Shown: positions 53,289-61,563 of the stretch, one piece after another | Layout of the letters: the number at the start of each line of letters is the position of its first letter | How positions within the stretch are numbered: the first letter of the stretch is position 1 | Origin: Clostridiales bacterium | GTDB lineage: Bacteria; Bacillota; Clostridia; Christensenellales; UBA1242 | Assembly: GCA_003524095.1 (NCBI GenBank) | Contig: DOEE01000003.1 | Coordinates: 656,219-720,218 of the forward strand | Direction: 5' to 3' | Length of the DNA stretch: 64,000 nucleotides | The notes under the pieces: generated by a model | The model's input: only the letters and a program-made list of their open reading frames with translations | What the model was told of the DNA's origin: nothing | Database searches by the model: none | Position numbers and translations under genes: made by a program

Positions 53289-53744
53289 TCACTCCTTTAA
53301 CATATTTATTAATACATTTTTAATTATATTTGCTCTTTGTTTATTTTCTATTTTGACAGGCAACGATAATGCCTTTGGAGTTATTGCATATTTCAAAACT
53401 TTTGCTTCTTGCTCGCTTAATACTTTAAGACTCACTAAACTATCCAAAATTCCACAAGCATCATGATAATCAATATCGCCATTCAGAGTAGTCGAAAGTA
53501 GGTTTTTGACATAAGAACTTTTTTCGAGATTAACTCTGCCTAGTCGTATGTATCCACCACCACCCCTGTGAGATTCAATAACAAATCCCTTAGGTTCGGT
53601 AAATCTGGTCGAAAGTACATAATTTATTTGACTAGGCGCACAATTAAAAAAGTTAGCAAGTTCGTTTCGAGATAAATTAATAAACCCGTCATTATCTAGT
53701 TGCTCCAAAATAAATTCTTCAATAATATCACTTATCTTTGACAT
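53289..53744 (-). CDS. ctsR: Heat-shock repressor CtsR
   Basis: A 151-residue repressor from the ATG preceded by AAGGAGGTTATG (the first of two adjacent ATG codons lacks spacing; the open frame continues further upstream). The winged HTH (ISDIIEEFILEQL, then GFINLSRNELANFFNCAPSQINYVLSTRF near 18-50) is followed by the HRGGGGYIRLGRV wing near 60-72 and the C-terminal dimerisation domain. It represses clp genes until heat stress. A perfect CtsR box precedes it, so the operon is autoregulated. Confidence 0.95.
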   Translation of the reverse strand: MSKISDIIEEFILEQLDNDGFINLSRNELANFFNCAPSQINYVLSTRFTEPKGFVIESHRGGGGYIRLGRVNLEKSSYVKNLLSTTLNGDIDYHDACGILDSLVSLKVLSEQEAKVLKYAITPKALSLPVKIENKQRANIIKNVLINMLKE

Positions 53745-53765
53745 CATAACCTCCTTGCAAAAAAA

Positions 53766-53782
53766 TTTGACTTTCTTTGACT
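53766..53782 (-). promoter_or_regulatory. CtsR operator
   Basis: The minus strand reads A-GTCAAA-GAA-A-GTCAAA, a perfect match to RGTCAAANANRGTCAAA. It lies just downstream of the -10 box, so bound CtsR would block transcription initiation or elongation. Confidence 0.93.
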
Positions 53783-53791
53783 TTCGCCAAT

Positions 53792-53820
53792 ATAATATCA
53801 CTATAATTTTCATATGTCAA
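53792..53820 (-). promoter_or_regulatory. ctsR operon promoter
   Basis: -35 TTGACA (53815-53820), a 17-nt spacer and -10 TATTAT (53792-53797). Transcription starts about 5 nt upstream of the CtsR box. Confidence 0.9.
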
Positions 53821-53865
53821 GAGTTTTATGCAATTTTTTTACAATTTTTATAAAAATTTTTTAAA

Positions 53866-53894
53866 ACAAAAAAAGTGCCTAAAAAAGCACTTTT
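53866..53894 (-). terminator. Terminator after amidohydrolase gene
   Basis: Stem AAAAGTGC/GCACTTTT (53871-53878, 53887-53894) followed on the minus strand by T-rich sequence. It is 124 nt past the amidohydrolase stop and upstream of the ctsR promoter. Confidence 0.8.
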
Positions 53895-54017
53895 ATTAAG
53901 CATTATGTCGTAAATTTGCAAAAGTTATAGAAAAATCTTTAAAATATTTTGCGGAATTTTATTATTAATTATTTGTACTTGAAAAAACTCTAAAAAACTC
54001 AAAAGTCAAATTTAAAG

Positions 54018-55295
54018 TCAAACAAAATTGTTTTCAATTCTTTTTATAATTTGATTGCAATGTTCGGCTATATCTGTATAGTCGACATTACAATAATATT
54101 TGCCGTCGCTATATAATATCTTGCCGTCAACCATTGTTAGAATTACATTATTAGATTCACATGCATTAACTAGATTATTAAATATATCATTATTTGGTTG
54201 CATGTTTGGTTTGTGTGTATCAATTATGATTAAATCTGCAAGATATCCTTCTTCCACACGTCCAAGATTATCATAACCCAATGCTTTCGCTCCCCTAATG
54301 GTTGCCATTTTGAGTGCGTCAATAGTCATAATCGCTTTTGGCTGATTCAAAACCCCCGCTTGGAGATTGTCTGCTAGATACATTTCCTTAAACATATTTA
54401 AATTGTTGTTGCTAGCAGCCCCATCTGTGCCAATAGAAACATTAATTTGATTTTTGATATAACTATACAAAGGTGCAATCCCACTTCCAAGTATAAGATT
54501 GCTCGATGGATTTGTGGAAACCGTTATATCATATTTTTTCATTATATCAATATCGTCTTGGTCGCAATGAACACAATGCGCCAAAATACAAGGTGTATCA
54601 AAAAATCCAATTTGTTCAAGTAGTCCAATTGGTGTAACACCGTGTTTACTTACAATCTGTCCCACTTCATTCAAAGTTTCACTTACATGAGTTGATTTAA
54701 TTAAATCATGTTTGCTTGCATATTTGTTAATTTCCATAAATTGACCTTCGTCACAAGCATAAAGACTGTGTGCATAGAGAATAGGTTTAATGTTTGGACT
54801 AATAGAAATACTTTGGAGTTTTTTGGTTAGATAATCTTCAGAAAGAAGTTCTTTGCCAGTAACAGCACCAATACCAATACTTGCCCTAATTCCTGTGTCA
54901 ACAACTGCCTTAGCTGTTTCTTGTGGACTGATATAAAAATCCGCAACTGTAGTTACACCATTTTTAATTAATTCCATTATTCCAAGAGTTGCACCATAGT
55001 AACAATCCCCGTCTTGGAGTTTTTCTTCAAGTGGACGCATATAATCAAGCCACCAGTTTCCAAAATTGGTGTTTTCACCATATCCTCTAAAGAGAGTCAT
55101 AGCCAAGTGGCAGTGAGTATTTACAAATCCTGGCATTAAAATATTTCCCTTAACATCAATTATTTCACCCATTGCTTCTCGACTTTCGCCAACATAAGTA
55201 ATTATATTATCATCAAGTTCAACTTGACCATTAGTTATAACTTCGTTTTCTTGATTCATAGTTACAACTACTGCATTTTTAAATATTCTTTTCAT
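54018..55295 (-). CDS. Amidohydrolase of the 5'-methylthioadenosine/S-adenosylhomocysteine deaminase family
   Basis: A 425-residue metal-dependent hydrolase. The metal motif HCHLAM lies near residue 61, further histidines at HVSETLNEV near 203 and HCVHCDQDD near 241, and the catalytic aspartate in SIGTDGAASNNN near 292. This matches the MtaD subgroup that deaminates MTA/SAH or related purines. The start has AAGGATAAAA upstream. It lies 11 nt after polA and is likely co-transcribed with it. Confidence 0.82.
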   Translation of the reverse strand: MKRIFKNAVVVTMNQENEVITNGQVELDDNIITYVGESREAMGEIIDVKGNILMPGFVNTHCHLAMTLFRGYGENTNFGNWWLDYMRPLEEKLQDGDCYYGATLGIMELIKNGVTTVADFYISPQETAKAVVDTGIRASIGIGAVTGKELLSEDYLTKKLQSISISPNIKPILYAHSLYACDEGQFMEINKYASKHDLIKSTHVSETLNEVGQIVSKHGVTPIGLLEQIGFFDTPCILAHCVHCDQDDIDIMKKYDITVSTNPSSNLILGSGIAPLYSYIKNQINVSIGTDGAASNNNLNMFKEMYLADNLQAGVLNQPKAIMTIDALKMATIRGAKALGYDNLGRVEEGYLADLIIIDTHKPNMQPNNDIFNNLVNACESNNVILTMVDGKILYSDGKYYCNVDYTDIAEHCNQIIKRIENNFV

Positions 55296-55306
55296 TTTTA
55301 TCCTTT

Positions 55307-57853
55307 TTACTTGGCATCAAACCAAGTTTTGCCACATTCAATATTAACACTAAGTTTAACGCTTAAATCAACAACATTTTCCATATTGCGTCGCAAAATA
55401 TCTTTGACCATTTCCATTTCACCTGGATAGCAATCAACAACCAATTCATCATGCACTTGCACAATAATTTTGCTTTTTAATTGTTTTTTGTTAAATTCGT
55501 CAAAAATTTTGACCATTGCAAGTTTAATAATATCACTTGCACTACCTTGCAAAGGCATATTCATAGCCGCTCTTTCGCCAAAAGTACGAATATTATAATT
55601 TGAACTATTGATTTCTGGTATTGGTCTAATTCTTCCAAAAATGGTCTTGATATATCCAAATTTTCTACAATACTCTACATTAGATTTCATATAGGTTTCA
55701 ATGTTTGGATATCTTTCAAAATACAATTTGATATAGTTGCTTGCTTCTTTTCTAGTAATGCCAATATTTTGGCTTAGTCCAAAATCGCTTATTCCATATA
55801 CTATTCCAAAGTTTATTGCTTTTGCTTGACGTCTAAGTTCGGGTGTGACATCACTAAGCGGAACCCCAAATATCTCGCTTGCTGTTCTTGCATGAATATC
55901 TTCACCATTATTAAATGCCGATATAAGTTTTTCGTCACAACTAAAACTAGCAAGCAGTCTTAGTTCAATCTGAGAATAGTCGGCACTAACTATCATTCCA
56001 TTTTCACTAGATGGAACAAATAATTTTCTCAAATTTCTCCCTTCTTCAGTACGAATTGGAATATTTTGCAAATTCGGCTCACTACTACTAAGTCTGCCAG
56101 TAGATGTTAGAGTCTGGTTAAACAAAGTATGAATTTTGTCTTTGTTATCCAACAAATTCAAGAATCCCAAAATATAAGTATTATATAACTTGGTAATTGT
56201 TCTGTATCTAATAATCAAAGGCACGATTGGATGCCTATCTTCAATTTCATTCAAAATTTCTATGTTTGTGCTTTTCTTTTTGTTGCTTGGAATATTAAGA
56301 TTAAATTTATCAAACAGAACTTCACCTAATTGCTTTGGGCTAAAGATATTAAACTTAGTGCCAGCACAATCATAAATATCTTTTTCAAGTTTTGTAATCT
56401 CTTGTCTATACTTAACTTCCAATTCTTCAAGTTCAACTCTATCGACCTTAAAACCTTGAATTTCCATATCGAATAGCAATTCCATAAGCGGTAATTCAAT
56501 ATCATAATAGAGTCTAAACAAGTCCATTTTTTCAAGTTTTGCATAGTACTTATCTTTAATCTCACATAGTGCGTAACCAAAGGCTTCGGTTTCAAAGCCG
56601 TTTTCAACCATAACATCAGTTAGAGTTACATTAGATTTTGCAATTGAGTTTATTAAATATCTTGCTATCAAACAATCAAACTCAACGCTATTTAGTTTAA
56701 TATCCATGCCTTTTAAAAAATGTTTGAGTGCTTTGGCATCAAAAACTATTTTTTTGATTTCTTTTGCTTCCAAAATTGGTTTGAGAAGTTTCAATAAATA
56801 CTCAAAATTAACTCCCGTACTAAGCAAATCTTGTCCAGTGCAAATCTTGTATTCGCTTCCCGCAAATATATTCGTTGTTTCCCTGTCCATATAAATTGCA
56901 ATTTCTTTTGATTTTTCCAAAACATCTATAAGGTCTTGTAATTTATCATCATTATCAACAATTATTATTGGTACTTCCTGTTTTTGAGTAACAATAGTGT
57001 TATCAAAAATTTCATCTCTTTTGAGAAGTGAATTAAATTGATAATGTTTAAACAATTCCTTGACATCACTTCCAAATGGATAAGTATATTCAAAATCAGA
57101 AAGTTTGTAATCAAGTTTTTCGTCTACTACAATTGTTGCAAGATATTTGGACATATATGCTTGTTCTTTGCAATTAATTAAGTTGATTTTTTGTTTGCCA
57201 GATATCTCTTCAATATGTTCATAGACATTATCCAAAGTTCCATACTTTCCAATCAAATTAAGTGCTGTTTTTTCGCCTATTCCACTAACACCAGGAATAT
57301 TATCCGACGCATCTCCCATTAAACTTTTTAAATCAATAACTTGACTTGGTTCTACGCCATAAAATTCTTTGAGATTATTAAGTCCCAAGTTAATAGTCTC
57401 AGTAATTCCCTTTTTAGGAAAACAAACACTTGTATTTGAATTAATTAGTTGAAATGTATCTCTATCAGCAGAAACAATAATGTTTTCTGTATCAAATTGT
57501 CTACTCAGACACCCCATCAAATCATCTGCTTCTAGTCCTTCTTTTTCGACAACTTGGATATTCATTTTTTTAAGCATTTCTTTTGCTATTGGAAATTGAG
57601 ATTTAAGTTCATCAGGTGTGGGTTTTCTAGTACCCTTGTAATCAGCGAATTTATCATGTCTAAAGTTCTTTTTTGCAACATCAAAGCAAACTGCAATATA
57701 TTTTGGTTTAATTTCGTTGATACACTTAACTAGCATATTTGCAAAACCAAATACAGCATTGCTAATTTCGCCATCAAAATTAGACAGTTGTGGCAACGCA
57801 TAAAAGGCTCTATACATAAGATTATTTCCGTCAATAATTACAAACTTATCCAT
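55307..57853 (-). CDS. polA: DNA polymerase I
   Basis: An 848-residue polymerase. Residues 1-~290 are the 5'-3' flap nuclease (FVIIDGNNLMYRAFYALP; SADRDTFQLI). The middle (~300-470) keeps the 3'-5' exonuclease fold but lacks the acidic catalytic residues (YMDRETTNI, VFDAKALKH), so no proofreading is expected. The polymerase domain shows SADYSQIELRLLAS, RRQAKAINFGIVYGIS and QVHDELVVD. GTAGGAG ribosome site. Contains TGCATAGTAC copy 7. Confidence 0.95.
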   Translation of the reverse strand: MDKFVIIDGNNLMYRAFYALPQLSNFDGEISNAVFGFANMLVKCINEIKPKYIAVCFDVAKKNFRHDKFADYKGTRKPTPDELKSQFPIAKEMLKKMNIQVVEKEGLEADDLMGCLSRQFDTENIIVSADRDTFQLINSNTSVCFPKKGITETINLGLNNLKEFYGVEPSQVIDLKSLMGDASDNIPGVSGIGEKTALNLIGKYGTLDNVYEHIEEISGKQKINLINCKEQAYMSKYLATIVVDEKLDYKLSDFEYTYPFGSDVKELFKHYQFNSLLKRDEIFDNTIVTQKQEVPIIIVDNDDKLQDLIDVLEKSKEIAIYMDRETTNIFAGSEYKICTGQDLLSTGVNFEYLLKLLKPILEAKEIKKIVFDAKALKHFLKGMDIKLNSVEFDCLIARYLINSIAKSNVTLTDVMVENGFETEAFGYALCEIKDKYYAKLEKMDLFRLYYDIELPLMELLFDMEIQGFKVDRVELEELEVKYRQEITKLEKDIYDCAGTKFNIFSPKQLGEVLFDKFNLNIPSNKKKSTNIEILNEIEDRHPIVPLIIRYRTITKLYNTYILGFLNLLDNKDKIHTLFNQTLTSTGRLSSSEPNLQNIPIRTEEGRNLRKLFVPSSENGMIVSADYSQIELRLLASFSCDEKLISAFNNGEDIHARTASEIFGVPLSDVTPELRRQAKAINFGIVYGISDFGLSQNIGITRKEASNYIKLYFERYPNIETYMKSNVEYCRKFGYIKTIFGRIRPIPEINSSNYNIRTFGERAAMNMPLQGSASDIIKLAMVKIFDEFNKKQLKSKIIVQVHDELVVDCYPGEMEMVKDILRRNMENVVDLSVKLSVNIECGKTWFDAK
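56540..56549 (+). repeat. TGCATAGTAC copy 7
   Basis: Inside polA in a region encoding KYYAKL. Confidence 0.65.
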
Positions 57854-57943
57854 ATAATTCTCCTACAATTAGTTTACTACATATTAAATATTTCTCAAAG
57901 CAAAACCCTATTAATTATTTGACCAAATTGACATATTAATTCT

Positions 57944-57952
57944 ATTATAACA
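57944..57952 (-). promoter_or_regulatory. Extended -10 promoter of polA
   Basis: TGTTATAAT (TGn TATAAT) on the minus strand, 91 nt upstream of the polA ATG. No good -35 is visible. The rest of the 312-nt gap (57854-58165) is AT-rich and holds only the upstream region of the divergent lipoprotein gene. Confidence 0.55.
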
Positions 57953-58165
57953 GCCACAAACATGTTTACTTTTCAATTTTAATTGAATATACTTTTTGTT
58001 GCCATATTAAAAATTTACATAATAATTTTTCAAAATAAATCAATTTATTAATCAAATCACATAAATAGACAAAATTATTGTTTTTTATATTTTATTTTTG
58101 AATGAGTTCTGCTGACTAATATTTAAGTTTTTGTTAATATATCAAAAACCACCAAAGGAGATACT

Positions 58166-58636
58166 ATGCAAATTATCAAAAAAACAAAATATATAGTCGT
58201 TTTGCTTGTATGTTTACTTTTTCTTACAGCATGCAACACCATGCAGGTTTCGGGAAAAACCTTTAAATACGATAGTGTGTCTATTGACTGGGGAATGGCA
58301 AATAATGAAGGCAAATCCAAAGTGTTTGAAGAATTTCAAGTCGAAAATGAAGCAGAATTACTTAGTGTGTTAAAAACAAAAAATGGCAGAAACAAAAGAT
58401 TTACAACTTTTGGAACAGACAACAAATACACCACCAAAAACGACAACAACGAAGTATTGGACAGCGGATATTACAAACAAGACGAGACCGTAATTACCCT
58501 AGCCGATACCAAAGAAGGTCTCAAAGAATCTAGCGCATATACTCTTCAGGCCAACGAAAAAGGTTATATAGTTACTATCAAAATTAATAACGATTACAAA
58601 GTTTTTGCAAAATATCAATATATTGAGCAGTCATAA
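58166..58636 (+). CDS. Small lipoprotein, unknown
   Basis: A 156-residue protein with a signal peptide and lipobox LTAC (Cys23). The mature part is lysine/asparagine-rich and beta-like (FTTFGTDNKYTT, ESSAYTLQANEKG) with no recognised family. AAAGGAG precedes the ATG. It is followed immediately by structured element 2. Confidence 0.75.
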   Translation: MQIIKKTKYIVVLLVCLLFLTACNTMQVSGKTFKYDSVSIDWGMANNEGKSKVFEEFQVENEAELLSVLKTKNGRNKRFTTFGTDNKYTTKNDNNEVLDSGYYKQDETVITLADTKEGLKESSAYTLQANEKGYIVTIKINNDYKVFAKYQYIEQS

Positions 58637-58638
58637 TA

Positions 58639-58694
58639 AAAAACCACGGAATAGTGAAGATTCCCGTAGGAGTCACTTCATGGTTCCGTGTTTT
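58639..58694 (+). ncRNA. Structured terminator RNA element 2
   Basis: Outer stem CACGGAA/TTCCGTG (58645-58651, 58684-58690) followed by six T. Inside, TGAAG (58655-58659) pairs with CTTCA (58676-58680) around a 16-nt loop with CCCGTAGGAGTCA. The TGAAG...CCC(G)TA..GAGT(T)CACTTCA core is shared with element 1 at 45516. It also shares ACCACGGAA with the hairpin at 61594. Confidence 0.62.
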
Positions 58695-58758
58695 TTATGT
58701 TTTACATTTCTGCCTGTTGTTGTTTTCTTTTCGACATTTTTCAATAAACGCTTAATTT

Positions 58759-59055
58759 TTAATTCCCCAATATATACTGATAACCATCTTCATGAAAATA
58801 TATATAATAATTTATAGATTCATCACCAATATTACCTACTACATGAAGAACATTTTTATTTTTAATTCTCTCATAATTAAATAATAAAATGTTAGTTCCT
58901 CTTTCAGTTATAATATTCATTCTCAAACTTAATTCGTTGTCTTCGGACTCATATTTAATAGTATTTTTTTCTACTACTTTACCATTATTGTATAATGAGT
59001 AAATAAATTTTTGTTCAATCTCGTTTTCCCCATCTTCATTCTCAATTTCAAAATT
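58759..59055 (-). pseudogene. In-frame continuation of the anti-sigma factor after a TAA
   Basis: After the TAA at 59056-59058 the same frame stays open for 98 codons to a TAA at 58759-58761. The translated text (FIYSLYNNGKVVEK and onward) aligns with the divergent lipoprotein (YEYEIYKNGVKVQK) at exactly the corresponding position. This strongly implies that the TAA is a nonsense mutation or a read-through site in a formerly ~365-residue protein. Confidence 0.7.
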
Positions 59056-59856
59056 TTATTGAACTTCAATGAATGAAGTTTTTTCTGAATTTAGAAATGC
59101 TTTAAAAAACATTTCACTTTCAGACTCTCCGTTCTCTTTTTCAACCTTGTGCAAACCTTCCACATGATATTTTTCATTTCCTTTTAAAAGGATTCCATCA
59201 ATTGCATAATTCTGTTCAACTTCATCTTCTTCGTTCTCTTCTCCTAACAATAGTTTATTAAACAGCATTTTAAAAATAACAACTTCTCCGTTCAAATTAG
59301 TATAATGGATATTCATAACAAATTTATAATTAATATCACCCTCTGCAATATTGCTTTCAATGTTACTTGTGCTAAGCAGATTTATAACTAAAGGCATGTA
59401 TCTATCAATTATTTCTGTTTGTGCAGAATTTAAATCTGACTCTTTTGTTAGTACTCGTGTTCCAACAGACATTGAAGTCGCCATGACTGAACAATTTGTC
59501 GCTGTATAAGGTGATGACAGCAAGTTTCCAACTGAAGCGGCACTATAAGCAAAAAATGTTTCTGCATTAGTAACCTGTGCAAATTTATTATAAATTTGTC
59601 TTTTATTATTATCAAAGTTTTTATTTAATAAAATTGGTATGAATATTCCAACAAGCAACACCAAAATTAACACAATTGAACAAACAAGCAACTTTGTTTT
59701 TAAAGCATTATCGCCTTTTTGTTGTCCATTATGTGCATAAACAAGAGAAGTTTGTTTTTGTTCAAGTCTAATTTTCTGTTTAATAATATCTTTCATCGCA
59801 TTACCAGGTAAGATTTCATTTCTCTGTTGTGATAAAAGTTTTTTTATGTTTTTCAT
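59056..59856 (-). CDS. Anti-sigma factor with lipoprotein-like sensor domain (stop-truncated)
   Basis: A 266-residue protein as annotated. Residues 1-~50 are cytoplasmic (IKKLLSQQRNEILPGNAMKDII), one membrane helix covers ~56-77, and the remainder is outside. The ectodomain is paralogous to the lipoprotein at 60603: KFVMNIHYTNL versus NFVMTISIPNL, and DGILLKGNEKYHVEG versus EGVLIANETHFKVEG. The 4-nt overlap with the sigma gene and an AAGGAGG ribosome site indicate co-translation. The product probably sequesters the sigma at the membrane and releases it on an extracellular signal. Confidence 0.8.
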   Translation of the reverse strand: MKNIKKLLSQQRNEILPGNAMKDIIKQKIRLEQKQTSLVYAHNGQQKGDNALKTKLLVCSIVLILVLLVGIFIPILLNKNFDNNKRQIYNKFAQVTNAETFFAYSAASVGNLLSSPYTATNCSVMATSMSVGTRVLTKESDLNSAQTEIIDRYMPLVINLLSTSNIESNIAEGDINYKFVMNIHYTNLNGEVVIFKMLFNKLLLGEENEEDEVEQNYAIDGILLKGNEKYHVEGLHKVEKENGESESEMFFKAFLNSEKTSFIEVQ

Positions 59857-60344
59857 TTGGTGTCCTCCTTTTCTAAATATTGTTTTAATTTTTTCAACGC
59901 TTCATTGTTTTTCCATGTAACAGTACCTATTGGCATATCAAGCATCATCGAAACTTCTCTCCGTTTATATCCTGAGACATGACAAAGCATTATAATTTTG
60001 TATTCATCCTCTGATAAAATTTTTGTTGCTATATCAAAAATATATGGCAGTTCATTTTCACTAGAATTATAATCACATGTCTCCAAATCAAAATCAACAT
60101 CAATTTCATGACGATATTTTTTTAAATGATTCACAGATAATGATTTACCTATTGTACATATCCACCCTATAAAGTTGGTATTCGCTTTATATTGAGATAA
60201 GCAAGACAATGCTCGCATATAAGTATCTTGTAAGATATCTTCGGCATATATTTTATCTCTCACAATTTTTAATATTGAAAAATAGACGACGCGATTTGTA
60301 CAATCATAAATATAGTCAAATGCTTCTAAATCTCCATTTTTCAA
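59853..60344 (-). CDS. ECF-family RNA polymerase sigma factor
   Basis: A 163-residue sigma factor as started at TTG. Region 2 begins NGDLEAFDYIYD and includes KIYAEDILQDTYMRAL; region 4 ends with SEDEYKIIMLCHVSGYKRREVSMMLDMPIGTVTWKNNEALKKLK. The frame is open further upstream (LERKIEKLK) to a TAA at 60366-60368, preceded in frame by ATG GAT TAT AAA; the natural N terminus was probably MDYK...LERKIEKLK. The TTG has no spaced Shine-Dalgarno. The 4-nt overlap with the anti-sigma gene is standard for ECF modules. Confidence 0.82.
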   Translation of the reverse strand: MKNGDLEAFDYIYDCTNRVVYFSILKIVRDKIYAEDILQDTYMRALSCLSQYKANTNFIGWICTIGKSLSVNHLKKYRHEIDVDFDLETCDYNSSENELPYIFDIATKILSEDEYKIIMLCHVSGYKRREVSMMLDMPIGTVTWKNNEALKKLKQYLEKEDTK

Positions 60345-60453
60345 CTTCTCAATTTTTCTTTCAAGTTATTTATAATCCATATTCCATTCCATTTATTATA
60401 ACAATACCAACACATAAAATTGTTGAAATAATTTTAAATAATCTAACATTAAT

Positions 60454-60482
60454 ATTATATCATATCATAAAACAACAATCAA
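60454..60482 (-). promoter_or_regulatory. Promoter of the sigma/anti-sigma operon
   Basis: TTGATT (60477-60482), a 17-nt spacer and TATAAT (60454-60459): a housekeeping-type promoter, leaving a leader of about 100 nt. A second TATAAT sits at 60395-60400. No ECF-type AAC/CGTC pair is obvious. Confidence 0.65.
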
Positions 60483-60602
60483 ACAACTAAAATTTTAAAA
60501 AATAATTATAAAATTACCAACAAATTGGGTTAATTGAATTGTTATATTAGTATAGACAAGAAAATATAATAAATCTTGTTAAATAAATTTAAGGAGAATA
60601 AT

Positions 60603-61514
60603 ATGCAAAAAACAAAAAAATCGAAGTTCATAGCAATAATTGCGGCAATACTATTGTGTTTACCACTCGCATTGCTATTAACGGCTTGTGGTGGAACAAA
60701 AAAACAAGTAAATACAAATTCAAAAGAAATGTATGCACTATCAGCCATGTCTAGCGCAATTTATCTACAACAAGAACAAACCAGTGTTGTAAAAAGTATG
60801 AAATCAGTAAACCTTGAACAAACGTCAACAGAAAAACCTGCAAATATTACTGATGAAGACCTAGCGGGAACAAAAAGTTGCCTAACAATGTTTGGAGATG
60901 TTATAAAAAATAATGGTTTTACTCAAAAAGTTGAAAAAAATACGAATTTATCAGAAGAACTTGCCAAATATAATTTTGTTATGACAATTTCTATCCCAAA
61001 CTTATCAAACACAAACACCTATAAACTTTATTATGATGAAATTGCTACAGAAACTCAAGTTGAAATTGAAGATGAGGAAACCGAAACTGAAATTTCAACT
61101 ACATTAGAAGGCGTTTTGATTGCTAATGAAACCCATTTCAAAGTTGAAGGCAAAAAAACAATTGAAACCGAAGGGAATAGCACCGAATACTCAATTGAAT
61201 TTAAAACTTACCTTGACGAAAACAATTATGTTGTTGTTGAACAAAGTTCAGAAAATAATGAACTTGAATATGAATATGAAATCTACAAAAACGGAGTAAA
61301 AGTTCAAAAAATCGAAATTGAATTTGAAAAAGAAAACAATAAAACTGAACTTGAATTTAAGCTTGTAAACATAACTTCTGGTATTAAAGAAAAAACTATT
61401 TACAAAATTAAATCAAAAGATGATCAACTTTTTGAAATTTCATTAAATAAAAATGGCGCTATACAAACCTTTCAAGCAAAAATTGTTGAAGGCAAAATAA
61501 ATTTCATATTCTAA
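60603..61514 (+). CDS. Lipoprotein paralogous to the anti-sigma ectodomain
   Basis: A 303-residue lipoprotein from the ATG with AAGGAGAATAAT upstream (the frame is open 9 codons earlier). Signal peptide with lipobox LTAC, then a glutamate/lysine/asparagine-rich beta domain. The mature domain aligns over most of its length with the extracytoplasmic part of the anti-sigma factor, including the segment after the TAA. It is divergent from the operon and could be a competitor, ligand or reporter of the same stimulus. Followed by two hairpins. Confidence 0.78.
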   Translation: MQKTKKSKFIAIIAAILLCLPLALLLTACGGTKKQVNTNSKEMYALSAMSSAIYLQQEQTSVVKSMKSVNLEQTSTEKPANITDEDLAGTKSCLTMFGDVIKNNGFTQKVEKNTNLSEELAKYNFVMTISIPNLSNTNTYKLYYDEIATETQVEIEDEETETEISTTLEGVLIANETHFKVEGKKTIETEGNSTEYSIEFKTYLDENNYVVVEQSSENNELEYEYEIYKNGVKVQKIEIEFEKENNKTELEFKLVNITSGIKEKTIYKIKSKDDQLFEISLNKNGAIQTFQAKIVEGKINFIF

Positions 61515-61563
61515 CACAATTGCATTTTTAATAAAATTTTATAATCTTTATTATAACAAAAGT

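Noticed and set aside
54005..54022. GTCAAA repeated twice, like a second CtsR box
   Set aside because: The two GTCAAA hexamers are 6 nt apart instead of 4 and lie at the 3' end of the amidohydrolase gene, not at a promoter.
58759..60395. Genome-wide reassignment of TAA as a sense codon
   Set aside because: Many genes of normal length in the window end exactly at TAA (ddl, alaS, the DUF4097-like gene, the ABC gene), so the two in-frame TAA codons are local events.
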